From Flavobacterium covae (lineage in GTDB: Bacteria; Bacteroidota; Bacteroidia; Flavobacteriales; Flavobacteriaceae), in the NCBI GenBank assembly GCA_019565575.1, contig CP067379.1:1922001-1986000 (forward strand): a stretch of DNA of 64,000 nucleotides. Direction: 5' to 3'. Position 1 is the first letter of the stretch; every line of letters starts with the position of its first letter. Below are positions 38,159 to 48,593 of the stretch, in pieces. The notes beneath the pieces are model-generated. The model did no database searches and had not been told where the DNA came from. It saw nothing but the letters and a program-made list of their open reading frames with translations. A program made the position numbers and the translations under genes.

Positions 38159-40068
38159 ATGAAAAAAAACATTTTATTAGCAAGCGTTTTAACGTGTATG
38201 TATGGTAGTGCTTTTGCACAAGATCAAGAATCAAAAAAATAGAAGAAGTAGTCGTATCAGAAACTAAATTTCAGCAAAACAAAACAAAAACAGGTAGAAC
38301 GATTGAAAAAATCACAACAAAAGATTTAGAGCAAAGAAAAGGGCAAAGTGTTGCTACCGTATTAAGCCAGTTAGCTGGATTTGAAGTTGTAGGAAGTCAG
38401 AGTGGAGTAGGAAAGAATTTAGATTTGTTTGTTAGAGGAGGAAGTACAAAACAAGTATTAATTCTAATAGACGGTAATCCTGTAGTAGACGCATCGAGTA
38501 TTTCAACTACGTATGATTTACGATTATTACCCGTAGAACAAGTTGAAAGTATAGAAGTACTCAAAGGAGCTTCCTCCGTATTATATGGTGCTAATGCAGC
38601 CACAGCAGTTATTAATATTACATTAAAAAAAGCAACTGACAAAGGAGTCATAGGAACAGCCTACTTTAATATAGGAACTCAAAATTTAACAACCACCAAA
38701 AAGTATAAACCAGAAGAATACAATCAAGGTTTTTCATTGAACGGAACAAAGGGAAAAATCTCTTTTTTAACCTCTCTAAATAGTGCTGAAATAACAGGTA
38801 TTAGTGAAGCAAAAGGAGATGATTTTGAAAAAGATAAGTTTTCAAGAGTTAATCTTAATCAACAATTAGGAGTAGCAATAAACAAAGGAATTAAATTAGA
38901 TTTTTTTGCTAACTATGATCGCTTAAGATTTGCTTACGATACAGGAGCCTTTGTAGATAATGAAGTAAATACTTTAATAGGAGAACAGTTTAGAGGAGGC
39001 TTTTCTCCTTCAATGAAGTATAAAAAAGGAGAGTTGAAAATAAATTCTTCTTTTGGCTTTTATGAACAAAAAAGACTATCAGGAGCCTCATTAAATAATT
39101 ATACAGAATCCTTTTCTAAATCACGAAATATTAATGTTGACGTCTTTAATAAATACAATATAGGAAACTCTTTAGCTTTTATCACAGGGGTTCAATTTCA
39201 ATATTTTGATATGCTTCAAGCTACCCCTTATGTTAATATTTATAATCAAGACGCTAAATACACCATGTTAGATCCTTATATTACAGCAGTATTAAACACT
39301 AAGTTTGGATTAAATGTGAATGCGGGAGCTCGTTATTTAAAACACAGCGTTTATAAAGACTATGTCATCTTTAATATTAATCCAAGTTTTAATTTTGAAA
39401 AAATCAATTTAAAATTATATGGATCAATAGGAGGAGCAGTAGTAGCACCAACATTATATCAAGTATATTCTGAGTATGGTAATAAAGATTTAACACCACA
39501 AGAAAATACTACTATTGAAACTGGTTTTGAAAAAAGTTTTTTAAATCAAAAATTAAAAATTTCAGCAGTTGGATTTTATAGAGAAGAAAATAATTCAATT
39601 GCTTTTAAAAAGAAGACCTCAAATACAGGATGGCAATATGAAAATATAGAAGGAATAAATAAATCAAAAGGGATTGAATCCAATATAATGATCAAACCTC
39701 TAGAAAAAATAACCTTAACTGGTAATTATACTTTTGTAGAAAATGATCAGGCTATAGCAAAAGCCGTTGCAAAACATAGAGTAAATGCTAGTTTATCGGT
39801 TGAATTGACTAAATCTATTGCATGGGATGCTCAATTTCAGTTTATAGATTTTAGAAACCTATCATATTACAATTCTTTCACTTTTAAAGCAACAGATGTA
39901 TCCGTTTCAGCTTATAAATTATTTCATACGAATTTGAAAGTAAAATTAACAAACCATTTGAGTGTTTTTGGATCCGTTCAAAATTTATTAAATGAAGAAT
40001 TTATAGAAACCATGGGATATAATACAAGAGGAAGAAACTTTAAAATCGGAATAAATTTTCAGTTTTAA
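38159..40068 (+). pseudogene. btuB: TonB-dependent vitamin B12 receptor (BtuB-like), frameshifted
   Basis: From ATG 38159 a signal peptide (NILLASVLTCMYGSAFAQ) is followed by a plug domain (LSQLAGFEVVG, FVRGGSTKQVLILIDGNPV, EVLKGASSVLYGANAATAVINI) and a 22-strand-type barrel ending in GRNFKIGINFQF. One A is missing near 38236-38242 (SKKIEEVVVSE when restored); length is about 636 residues. The riboswitch just upstream is strong evidence that it imports cobalamin across the outer membrane, working with the BtuFCD genes. Confidence 0.9.
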
Positions 40069-40128
40069 TTAAAACGGATTATAGCTTAAAAAATAATAAT
40101 ATTCATAAGTTCGTTACTTCAATAAATA

Positions 40129-40170
40129 GGAGAAATCACATTATCGCTATTTTGTGATTTCTCCTTATTT
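40129..40170. terminator. Terminator between btuB and the S41 peptidase gene
   Basis: Perfect 12-bp stem GGAGAAATCACA / TGTGATTTCTCC with a 12-nt loop and T-rich tail. The stem sequence is the same GGGAGAAATCACA found inside the 155-bp repeat units, so the terminator is probably repeat-derived. Confidence 0.8.
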
Positions 40171-40207
40171 TTGGATAAAAAATAATTTTCCAGTTACAGA
40201 GTGTCGT

Positions 40208-41621
40208 TTAATCTATATACATTTCGTATTTTAAATCACGTTTAGAAAGATCAATAATTTCATTGCCAATTTTAAATTGAGGTTTTTGAATACCAATTCT
40301 ATTACCAGATTTAATTAAGCTCATTGCCTTAGCTAAATAAGGTTCAGAGCTGTTCCCTAAAATACCTAGATTACTTATATCTTCCATTAATATATTAGTC
40401 GTGTCAGGCGTAATACCCGCTTCATAATCTCCAAAACCCACTTTATTAACAATTTTTAAAACAATTAATTGCATAGCATATCTGTGAGTTGGATTTAAAT
40501 TTCGTTTTGTATAATCAGGTGAGTCATACAATGTAATAGACCCCACATTCTTCCCCGTAGTAGTATTACCTATTTGAACTACTTGTATGTAAGGTTTTAA
40601 ACAGTTAATGACTAATTCACTAGCAGATGCAGTATTAGTAGTTGTTAAGATATATACCTTATTTAAATTTAATGAATTAATAGGAGTGCCATTTTTTAGT
40701 TGTGAGGTAAATTTGTTTAATAATCTATTAGGATCTATTGCTCTATTAATTTTAGAGTTCCATTGCTCTTTAGCAAAAATTTGATCTTCAAATTGTCCCG
40801 TAATCATACTTGCTAAACGAGTAGCGGTTGCTACTGATCCTCCTGAATTATAACGTAAATCCAAGACTAAATCCGTTATTCCAGCCGCCTTTAATTTACC
40901 AAAAGCTTGATTTAATTCTGGTTCATAATACGTATAAAAACCATTATACATTAAATAACCAACTTTTTTATTTCCTTCCTCTATCACATCGGTAATATAA
41001 ACAGGATTTTCAGAATACGCCTTTTTAGTTAACGCCACTGTTTTTCCATTAGGTGTAATAGCACCTCCATCATACGAAGCTAAATTTAAAGTATAATTTG
41101 TTTTAGATAACAATTCACGATAATTGTTACGAGTAAGAGGAACACCATCAACCCCATAAAAAAGATCCCCTCGTTTTAGATCTTTTGTACTAGCATCACT
41201 ATTAGGCATGATGTATTTTACCCAGCCAAAAACTTCCAGTTTGACTTCCATTCTTAGGACTAATCCCATACTCCATACCATTACTGTCATTCGTTCCAGA
41301 AAGAATCTGTTCTAATACAGTATAATTAGAAGTTATAAAACTAAATTTATCAATATTCTTTCGATTGTAAATTAAACTTTCAAATAAAGTTTCAGGCTTT
41401 GAAAAAGTACCTAAAAACGAATTAAGTTCATATTGAGAATTAAAACGATAATCACTTAGATTGGCTACATTTTCTTGATAAAAATAATATTTGTTAAATC
41501 CCTTCCATACAAAATTATAAGGATCTAGCTCATTATATTGAGGTTGATCATCTAAGTCATTACAACTAAATAACGTACCGATTGTTAGGACCACGAAAAG
41601 CTTGATTATATTTTTTTTCAT
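40208..41621 (-). pseudogene. S41 (C-terminal processing-like) peptidase lipoprotein, frameshifted
   Basis: A lipoprotein signal (FVVLTIGTLFSC) and a tail-specific-protease N-domain lead to a PDZ-like part (LKRGDLFYGVDGVPL) and the S41 core: LVLDLRYNSGGS and the nucleophile region TASASELVINCLKPY. The visible frames overlap at 41202-41290. Removing one base from CTTCCAG at 41232-41238 joins them as NGSQTEVFGWVKYIMPNSD (about 470 residues). It probably cleaves proteins in the periplasm or at the surface. It diverges from the gene at 41646. Confidence 0.85.
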
Positions 41622-41645
41622 TTATAAAAGATATGATGTAAATTT

Positions 41646-41939
41646 ATGAGCTTAAATTTAGATCAAATGCGTAAAGAAAAAGTGAAAAATCAAAAAATAT
41701 TTTGGTTTTTAACATTTATAGTGGGTTCAGTAGCATTTGGGAGTTATTATTATAATCTTGAAGAACAAACAATAAAAAATGTTAACTCTCAATTAGGAAC
41801 TTGTCAAACCCCAGAAGAAGCTTATAGAGAAACACAAAAAGCTTTACATCTGATTTCGGCTCAATTGAACTCTGGCATGAAAAATGTAAATAAGTTAAAA
41901 GAGTATGATCAAACGACACGCAAAATTTTTAAAAAGTAA
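41646..41939 (+). CDS. Small membrane protein upstream of DUF4252
   Basis: The 97-residue protein is cytosolic and basic at its start (MSLNLDQMRKEKVKNQK), with one membrane span (about 19-38) and an external helical part. No domain is recognised. It lies 4 nt before the DUF4252 gene. In relatives such pairs follow a sigma-factor gene and resemble anti-sigma arrangements, but no sigma factor is here. Confidence 0.55.
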   Translation: MSLNLDQMRKEKVKNQKIFWFLTFIVGSVAFGSYYYNLEEQTIKNVNSQLGTCQTPEEAYRETQKALHLISAQLNSGMKNVNKLKEYDQTTRKIFKK

Positions 41940-41943
41940 AAAA

Positions 41944-42443
41944 ATGAAAAAAAAATAGTTTTAGTTTTTAGTATTTTATCATTTTATTTAGGCACGGCAC
42001 AAACTCCTTTTGATAAATTTGAAAGTAATAATAATGTCTCTTCTGTTATCGTAAATGATAAAATGTTTGAATTAATGAGCAAAGTGAAAATGGAAACGAA
42101 AGAAGATCAAGTGTATTTAAATTTGATAAAAAAACTAGATTATTTAAAAGTTTTTAAAACTAGTCACTCTAAAACCATTTCCGATATGCGTACTAGTATA
42201 GAACAATATAGTGATAAATTAGAAGAATTAATGCGCGTGAATGAAAACGGAAAAAGTACTAAAATCTATGTAAAAATGATTCCAGGAAGTACAAATGTAT
42301 CAGAATTATTATTGTTTATGGAAGGAAAAGAAACGATATTAATGTCTTTAACTGGTAATTTTTCATTGAATGAAATTTCACTTTTAACCAAACGAATGAA
42401 TTTGCCAGGAGGAGAAGAATTAAACAGAGCCGCTAAAAAATAA
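41944..42443 (+). pseudogene. DUF4252 exported protein, frameshifted in the signal peptide
   Basis: From ATG 41944 the frame stops after four codons because one A is missing from a long A run. Restored, it reads KKIVLVFSILSFYLGTAQ, a signal peptide, followed by the DUF4252 domain (KVKMETKEDQVYLNLIKKLDYLKVF split, ELLLFMEGKETILMSLTG) to 42443 (about 167 residues). Function is unknown. This is the one case where the run (9 As) is long enough for polymerase slippage to be conceivable. Confidence 0.75.
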
Positions 42444-42452
42444 CAAAAAAAT

Positions 42453-42488
42453 GGTCCCAAATACAAATAGTAAGCCGTATTTGGAACC
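42453..42488. terminator. Bidirectional terminator between DUF4252 and the PEBP gene
   Basis: GGTCCCAAATAC pairs with GTATTTGGAACC (one mismatch) around a 12-nt loop, between convergent genes, with A/T runs on both sides. Confidence 0.8.
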
Positions 42489-42518
42489 GTTTATTTTAAC
42501 TAAAAAGAGTTGTTAAAA

Positions 42519-43058
42519 TTATCTTTTGTAATACATCACAATAGAAGCTTTTTCAATTGTATTGCCATTTAAGTAATAACCTACTAATGCAGGACTAGCA
42601 TTTTTATCTAGACCTAACTTATCCGTTTTTAAGGCATAAACAGTAATCGTGTATTTATGAAAACCATGTCCTTCAGGAGGGCATGGACCTCCATAACCTG
42701 ATTTGCCAAAATCAGTAATACTTTGTATTGAACCAGCAGGCATTAAGTTTTTAGTAACATCTCCCGCTCCTGTTTTTAATTCTTTAGTTGTAGCAGGAAT
42801 ATCAAAAGCAAGCCAATGCCACCATCCACTACCTGTAGGTGCATTTTCATCATGTATTGTAACAGCAAAACTTTTAGTATCTTTTGGTACATTTTCCCAA
42901 AATAATTGAGGAGACATATTTTCACCTGTACAACCAAAACCGTTAAAAACTTGTTTCATAGTTGCCTGACCTCCTAGATCATTACTCTTTAAAGTAAAAG
43001 TTTGCGCGCTTGCTGTAAAAGCAGAAATAAAAGCAAGCAAGGTTAAGATTTTTTTCAT
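42519..43058 (-). CDS. YbhB/YbcL family PEBP-like exported protein
   Basis: The 179-residue protein has a signal peptide (KKILTLLAFISAFTASAQ) and the PEBP fold signatures GENMSPQLFWENVPKDTKSFA in parts, HDENAPTGSGWWHW and GPCPPEGHGFHKY. Members bind phosphorylated or phospholipid-like ligands; the bacterial role is unclear. Intact, with a terminator shared with DUF4252. Confidence 0.88.
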   Translation of the reverse strand: MKKILTLLAFISAFTASAQTFTLKSNDLGGQATMKQVFNGFGCTGENMSPQLFWENVPKDTKSFAVTIHDENAPTGSGWWHWLAFDIPATTKELKTGAGDVTKNLMPAGSIQSITDFGKSGYGGPCPPEGHGFHKYTITVYALKTDKLGLDKNASPALVGYYLNGNTIEKASIVMYYKR

Positions 43059-43136
43059 TTTTATATTATTTTATGATGCAAATTTAAGATTAAGGTTATG
43101 AGTATTATTGCGCTAAAAGTTCAAAAAGATGTTCTT

Positions 43137-43982
43137 TTAGTCCATTTTGAAGTTTTTTGGAGATACTCCATAATACTTTTTAAATTCGTTACTAAATGCA
43201 GATAAATTTTCATAACCCAATTCATGATAAAGATCAGAAGGTCTCTTGTTAAGTATTAACTCATTTCGAGCCTTTTCCATTCTTTTTGAAATAAAGTATT
43301 TTTTAGGTGAAATTTGATATATTTCAGCAAACTTTCTTTTAAACGTAGAAATACTCATATTAGATAAAAAAGCAAGTTCCTCAATAGTTAAGTGGCTATC
43401 TTCGTATTGTTGAATAATGTCTTTTATTGATTTATTTTTATGTCTACTTAATGTATTTTTAAAAAAATTAGTAATTCTCTCAGGTTCCTTACTTAGTAAG
43501 TAAAATAAAATTTCTTCTAACTTTATAGAAGTAAGATAAGGTGCTTTATTAAACTCGTTTTTTAATAAAAGTAATGATTTTTCGAATAAATTAATATAAG
43601 TGTCTTTATGAATGTTTAATACCGTTTGATTTGATTGCATTGTTTTGGGTAATTCAATTTGTTTTTTTGATAAGATTTCATTTAAAAAATGATCAGAAAA
43701 GAAAAAAAGAATACTGTTATAGCCTGAATCTCCTATTAGACGTTCTGTCATTAGACTATTTCCAGATTGTAATAAAAAGAATTGATCATTTTGTATAGAA
43801 ATATTATTCTGATTACTAATAACTTCTTTGTGTCCATTTAGTAAAAAACAAAGTACATTGTGAGTAAAAGTAACGGGAATATTTTTGCTAGACTGTTGTG
43901 TATTGTAAAAATAAATAGCACAATCAAAATGATTGTTCTGAAAAAAATCAAAAGGTAAATTATGAATAAGTTGTGTATTCAT
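43137..43982 (-). CDS. AraC family transcriptional regulator
   Basis: From ATG 43982 (MNTQLIHNLPFDFF) the protein has 281 residues. The N-terminal part is a cupin-like sensor. The C-terminal 100 residues hold two helix-turn-helix motifs: LTIEELAFLSNMSISTFKRK and, after ISPKKYFISKRMEKA, the second in LYHELGYENLSAFSNEFKKY. The regulated genes are unknown; the neighbouring genes are a PEBP protein and a DUF4369 lipoprotein. The longer upstream frame runs into a MITE-like element and is rejected. Confidence 0.88.
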   Translation of the reverse strand: MNTQLIHNLPFDFFQNNHFDCAIYFYNTQQSSKNIPVTFTHNVLCFLLNGHKEVISNQNNISIQNDQFFLLQSGNSLMTERLIGDSGYNSILFFFSDHFLNEILSKKQIELPKTMQSNQTVLNIHKDTYINLFEKSLLLLKNEFNKAPYLTSIKLEEILFYLLSKEPERITNFFKNTLSRHKNKSIKDIIQQYEDSHLTIEELAFLSNMSISTFKRKFAEIYQISPKKYFISKRMEKARNELILNKRPSDLYHELGYENLSAFSNEFKKYYGVSPKNFKMD

Positions 43983-44014
43983 TATATTAGATTTAACAAT
44001 AAAGAAACTAAAAC

Positions 44015-44151
44015 AAAAGAGGTTGTCCAAAAAGTAATAAATCAACATGCAGTTCTACTCTGATGTAAGGAAGAATCTTATAATCAGTATTATGTGATTT
44101 TTTTCTTTGGTCGAAATGATAAGATTACAAACTTTTAGGACAGCCTCTTTT
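44015..44151. repeat. MITE-like element, 137 bp, with IS1182-type ends
   Basis: The left end AAAAGAGGTTGTCCAAAAAGT and the inverse right end AAAAGAGGCTGTCCTAAAAGT match at all but two positions. They are almost the ends of the IS1182-type element (AAAAAGAGGCTGTCC). The interior aligns throughout with the 155-bp units at 55157-57440 (inverse of AATCTTATCATTTCGACCAA). It ends 5 nt before the DUF4369 stop codon. This is the clearest single copy in the window. Confidence 0.8.
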
Positions 44152-44156
44152 ATTCT

Positions 44157-44855
44157 CTATTTCTTTAAATAATCAGAAAATTTTTTACCGTATTTAGAAT
44201 TGGCTACTTCTGGAGACATTTTGCTATGTATTTCCTCTAAAAACTTAGGTTGCATATCATAAATATCTGTAAGAGCTATATAGGGCGCAATTTCATGATC
44301 CGCATGAGTAAGTGCAAAATTAGCAGAGTATAAATATTTTTTTTTCAATAATTGGTCTTGCTTGTTTTGATTATCTAGTTCATTGTAGTTTTTGTTGCCC
44401 TTGCTACCTAGTATTTTAGATTGAAGTAATTGAAGCTGTTGCTCATTAAACTTAGCAATGATGTCTTTATATTCTTTGTAAAGCTCATGATTTTTAGAAC
44501 CTGTAATTTTTGCATTAGCAAAAAAATATTCAAGATCCGTATCAATAGTTATTTTTCCTGGTTCCGCAAAAAATAACAAATTATTATCCATTGAGTTAGT
44601 TTGTCCTCTGTCTACAAACAAATAAAGCATTTCGGGAGAATCTAATTTAATTGAACTCTCAAAATTAGATGAACCATTTAATTCAATAGTATCTAAAGCT
44701 ACTAAAGTACTATCTTGTACTTTTTGAATATATAGCTTTCCTTTCTTTAACCCTTTTATATTTCCCGTTATGATTACCTCATCTTTTGTAGGTGCTTTAT
44801 CAGCACACGAAATAAAAAAAGCAAAAGAGATTGCTATGATAACTTTTTTATACAT
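44157..44855 (-). CDS. DUF4369 lipoprotein without thioredoxin domain
   Basis: A lipoprotein signal (KKVIIAISFAFFISC) is followed by a DUF4369 domain (VIITGNIKGLKKGKLYIQKV, TIELNGSSNFESSI, ITGSKNHELYKEY) and helical sequence to 232 residues. In most relatives DUF4369 is fused to a C-terminal TlpA-like thioredoxin domain (about 370 residues). Here the protein stops cleanly before it, at SDYLKK, next to a MITE-like element. It may be a naturally short form or a truncated one. Confidence 0.75.
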   Translation of the reverse strand: MYKKVIIAISFAFFISCADKAPTKDEVIITGNIKGLKKGKLYIQKVQDSTLVALDTIELNGSSNFESSIKLDSPEMLYLFVDRGQTNSMDNNLLFFAEPGKITIDTDLEYFFANAKITGSKNHELYKEYKDIIAKFNEQQLQLLQSKILGSKGNKNYNELDNQNKQDQLLKKKYLYSANFALTHADHEIAPYIALTDIYDMQPKFLEEIHSKMSPEVANSKYGKKFSDYLKK

Positions 44856-44888
44856 AGTTCTTATAAATTTCCCGCAATGTAATAAAAA

Positions 44889-44922
44889 AAAACCTCAAAA
44901 TTCAATTGAATTTTGAGGTTTT
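44889..44922. terminator. Perfect 34-bp palindromic terminator
   Basis: AAAACCTCAAAATTC, AATT, then its exact inverse, followed by T-rich sequence; 15-bp stem with a 4-nt centre. It lies 22 nt beyond the M61 peptidase stop, on the downstream side. Confidence 0.85.
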
Positions 44923-44943
44923 AATTTTTTAAAAAAATAAGAT

Positions 44944-46796
44944 TTATCCTTTTAGCCAAGCTTCTTTTAAACTTTTTTTACTATCGTCAGTAGATTTGTA
45001 GCCAGTTACTTCTTCAAATGGAAGTTTTATATTTCCTTTTAAAGTAATCTCTTTTTGATCCCTTTTAATTTTAATAGAAATATTGTCATTTTCTTTCCAG
45101 CTTTGACTTACCATAATCATATCGTAAATATTGTCTAAATTGTAACTTTTATCATTTATAGCTAAAATATAATCGCCTCCTTTTAAACCTAAATACTTGT
45201 AAAATTCGGGAAGTTCTATACCCGGAAGAATTATGATTTCTTTAGTCGTTTGATTAACTGTTATGTAAGGAGTTTGATCCTTTATAAAAACATTTCCAGG
45301 TACTTTTGTTTGTGCTTGTGTAATCCCCATTTTAGCAAAAAACTTTTCATAAGGAATGGGAGTTGGCCCGTCTACATAAGTTTTTAAAAAATCACCTACT
45401 TCTGGATAAGTAAGAGCTATGATCTTATCAAAAAGAGCATCATCCTTAAAAGGAGTATTAATACCATATTCATTATTTAGTTTTTGCATTAAATCTAATA
45501 CACCACGTTGACCATTGCTTTTTTCACGAATAATAATGTCTAGGCACATACCTATTAAAGCTCCTTTTTGATATACATTTAAATATTGATCTTTATAAGG
45601 CTTTGTTAGTACATTAGTGCTCATTTTAGTAAAAGGAATTGTGTCGTCCATATTAGCCGATTGTCTAATTTTATCAGTCATACGACTATAAAATTCATCT
45701 TCATTAATTAAACCTTGATTAATTTGGAACAGATTAGCAAAATATTCTGTTATTCCTTCATACATCCATAAATGTTTAGACATTTTAGGTTCATTGAAAT
45801 CAAAATAATGAATTTCTTCTGAATGAACACCTAGTGGACTTACTATATGAAAGAACTCGTGAGAAACAATGTCTTTTAACTGTTCGTCCATTTGATCAGA
45901 AGGCATCATTTCAGGCATAACAACAGTTGTAGAAGTAGTATGCTCTAAAGCTCCAAAGCCTTTTGCATCTTGTTTTTGTACGTCCGTAAGATAAATTAGG
46001 ATTGAATATTTTTTAGTATTATTGATAGGTCCTAAAAATTTTTTTTGAGCCTTCATCATTTTTTCCATGTTAGGAGCTAAATCAGCCGCTTTGTATTTTC
46101 CAGTGGGCGAATATACGCTTATTAGAATATCCATATCTTCTATTTTAAAAGTAGCAATGTCTGGTTTAGTATACATTATTGGATGATCTACTAGAGTAGC
46201 ATAACGATTCGTTTTAAAAACATCAACAATTTTACTAGGATCACTATCGGTAAGAGAGGTAGCACCGTACAAATAGTCAGGATGAAGAATTGTTAAAGTA
46301 TAAGGGGCTTCTTTTTTATCGCTAAAATAACCAATAAAGCCATGCGTGTTTAAAACAAAACAATTAGAATCTATATTCGTTCCAGCTGGAGAAAAAACAT
46401 CATCACCTCCTATGCCTCCAACTTGTTCAGTATCATAAGTGTCATTTACCCAATAAGTAATTTTACCTAGTTTTTTAGCCCCCGTAATACGATAAGTGTT
46501 TTCGTCTAGTTTTGCTAACGGTAAATTCTCTCCCTTTGTAGTATAAGCTTTTATTTTTTCAATAAAACGACCATAATTATCTAATGAATAAGTACCGGAA
46601 CTGTTTTAGGAATACTAAAGAGAATGACATCTTCTTTAGAAGGAGTAGGAATTACCGTTACCATGACCTTGTCATCTTGTATTGTGTTTAAATCAATTGT
46701 AACGCTTACTTCTGGTGTTTTAGAACCATTTAAAGGTGCTGCTTTGCCAGTAAAGAATAATGATGTTAATAGAGCGGATAAAAATATTTTTTTCAT
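44944..46796 (-). pseudogene. M61 (glycyl aminopeptidase) family metallopeptidase with PDZ domain, frameshifted
   Basis: A signal peptide (KKIFLSALLTSLFFTGKAA) and N-terminal beta domain lead to the zinc motif HEFFHIVSPLGVHSEEI (about residue 310), with the third ligand in LWMYEGITEYFA. A PDZ-like part (YLGLKGGDYILAINDKSY) lies near the C-terminus. The first frame ends at 46581. One base is missing near 46590-46596 (PKTVPGTYSLDNYGRFIEK when restored), giving about 617 residues. It cleaves peptides in the periplasm, probably glycine- or alanine-rich ones. Confidence 0.82.
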
Positions 46797-46885
46797 TAAT
46801 AAATAATAAAAGATTTAAAAAATTTGCCAATAAAGATATTAGTTTATTAAAATTTAACGTAATCTTTTTTAAAAAAAATTAACAA

Positions 46886-47019
46886 AAAAAGAAGATGTCT
46901 AAAAAAATAAATATCTACTCTCTTATTTAAACAGATAGGAGAAATCACATTATCAAAGTTATGTGATTTCTCCTTCTTCTTGAAATGATAAGATTGTGAC
47001 CTTTTCGGGCAGATTCTCT
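46886..47019. repeat. MITE-like element, about 134 bp, degenerate
   Basis: The left end AAAAAGAAGATGTCTAAAAA and the right end CCTTTTCGGGCAGATTCTCT are imperfect inverse copies. Inside are GGAGAAATCACAT and its inverse, then GAAATGATAAGATTGTGACC, matching the repeat units of 55157-57440. It ends 3 nt before the DUF2805 stop codon. Confidence 0.65.
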
Positions 47020-47022
47020 AAC

Positions 47023-47301
47023 TTAATCAAATTTATTTTTAAGATAATACTTACCATTCAAATCATCATCAAAATCGTTATTTTTGATGAGTTTAGGTTT
47101 AGGTTTGGAAGCCGTCACTTTTTTCTTCCAAAGCTCAAATTGATCTTTTGATAGATGTTTGCGTATTAATTCTGTTACGTCACTTTCGCCAATACCAAAC
47201 TCTTCCTTAATTAATTCAAAGGGTTTGCGTTCTTCTTTTGCCATGCTGATTAGTCTTTCTAAACTTTTTCTGTCTAATTCAGCGATTTTACTTTTTCTCA
47301 T
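47023..47301 (-). CDS. DUF2805 (TIGR03643) family protein
   Basis: The 92-residue protein begins MRKSKIAELDRKSLERLISM and includes FELIKEEFGIGESDVTELIR and LSKDQFELWKKKV, the full-length pattern of this small Bacteroidota/proteobacterial family. A helix-turn-helix-like segment (about 28-45) suggests nucleic-acid binding, but function is unknown. Confidence 0.85.
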   Translation of the reverse strand: MRKSKIAELDRKSLERLISMAKEERKPFELIKEEFGIGESDVTELIRKHLSKDQFELWKKKVTASKPKPKLIKNNDFDDDLNGKYYLKNKFD

Positions 47302-47387
47302 TTTAAATTATAAAAACAAAATTGTATTAAACTTTATGCAATACTTATTCCAATATTAGTAAAAAGGAATGATTTGTGAAAATTTTT

Positions 47388-48215
47388 TTATGTTTTAGAA
47401 TTCCCATATTTTTGAAAAGGAATACTTAATAAATTACCTAAATTATTGTGCTCTTTAAAGGAGGTATGAGTGTCTATACCAAATACAATCTGATCCTGAG
47501 GTAAATTTTGATAAGTTCTTAAAAAACGATCCCAAATACTGAAAATATTTCCATAATTACTATCCGTATAAGGAAGTTGATAATGATGATGAACACGATG
47601 GATTTTTGGGGTAACTAATACAATTGATAGTAATGAATTGAGTTTTTTAGGGAGTTGTATGTTTGAATGGTTAAACTGAGATACTAAAACAGAGCAAGAT
47701 TGATACATAAAAAACAGCCAAACAGGAGCACCTGTAATCAAAACAGCCAAAACGGTAAACAAAAAGCGAAAGATGCTTTCTCCTGGATGATGACGATTAG
47801 CACTGGTTGTATCAAGCCAAGTGTCTGTATGATGAATGAGATGAAAACGCCATAAAAATTTTATTTTATGTTGTAAATAATGAGGAACATAAGCACCTAT
47901 AAAATCCATAAGTAAAAGACCTATAAAACACTGTAATCCTAAATTACTAATGTTAAACCAATGTATGATGCCAAAATGATTTTGACTGTCCCAGACGCAA
48001 CTTTCAAATAAAAGGATTGCTAAAAAAAAGTTGATAATTATCGTTGTAAAAGTAAAAAATAGATTTAGCAAAGCATGTTGTATTTTGTTGTATTCAAAAC
48101 GAAAACGAGGAAAACCGCTTTCTAAAATCCAAAAAAAAGCAATGCCACCAAATAAAATCAAAGATCTATGGGACGAAGGTATCGTTTCAAAATAATTTGT
48201 AATCTCGTTAGTCAT
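47388..48215 (-). CDS. Sterol desaturase/fatty acid hydroxylase family protein
   Basis: The 275-residue membrane protein has the histidine clusters that bind a di-iron centre: HYLQH, HLIHHTDTWLDTTSANRHHPGE (seen at about 118-140) and HRVHHHYQLPYTDSNYGN (about 208-225). Four or five membrane spans surround them. It uses oxygen to hydroxylate or desaturate a lipid, perhaps a carotenoid or sphingolipid-like substrate. No lipid genes flank it. Confidence 0.88.
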   Translation of the reverse strand: MTNEITNYFETIPSSHRSLILFGGIAFFWILESGFPRFRFEYNKIQHALLNLFFTFTTIIINFFLAILLFESCVWDSQNHFGIIHWFNISNLGLQCFIGLLLMDFIGAYVPHYLQHKIKFLWRFHLIHHTDTWLDTTSANRHHPGESIFRFLFTVLAVLITGAPVWLFFMYQSCSVLVSQFNHSNIQLPKKLNSLLSIVLVTPKIHRVHHHYQLPYTDSNYGNIFSIWDRFLRTYQNLPQDQIVFGIDTHTSFKEHNNLGNLLSIPFQKYGNSKT

Positions 48216-48272
48216 ATTTTTTAATTCAAATCAAAATTACTAAACTATTTGTTATAAATAAAGTAAGAATGT

Positions 48273-48515
48273 TTATTTTATTTGAAATAATTCACCTCTG
48301 TGAGGTTTTAATGCGTCTCTAACTTGAATCATATTTTGATCATTTACCACCATCCAAGCTATAGCGTGCATATCATTTAATACAGAAAAACCTGTGATTT
48401 TAATAGGAAAACCTTCTATTTCAATATATTCTTTTAAATGAATTTCATGATGTTCTGCGGTTTTAGCTGCTGCGGAACCTCTAAAATCCCAAATAAGTTT
48501 GATTTGTCTTTCCAT
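48273..48515 (-). CDS. Conserved small protein of unknown function
   Basis: The 80-residue soluble protein MERQIKLIWDFRGSAAAKTA has ISF-like beta strands and histidines in AEHHEIHLKEY. Similar proteins are found in flavobacteria without an assigned role. It is divergent from the FAD oxidoreductase gene, 78 nt apart. Confidence 0.6.
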   Translation of the reverse strand: MERQIKLIWDFRGSAAAKTAEHHEIHLKEYIEIEGFPIKITGFSVLNDMHAIAWMVVNDQNMIQVRDALKPHRGELFQIK

Positions 48516-48593
48516 GATCTGTCAAATTTGAAATACAAATTTACAATGATTCACTTGAAAATAAGTAGTATTTTTGCATCGTAAAAAAGGATA

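Noticed and set aside
38425..38651. Minus-strand ORF in the btuB plug region
   Set aside because: Antisense shadow of the TonB receptor plug domain.
41944..41960. Programmed frameshift or slippage site in the DUF4252 signal peptide
   Set aside because: The nine-A run could permit slippage, but the same kind of loss occurs in many short runs in this window, so a sequence error is more likely.
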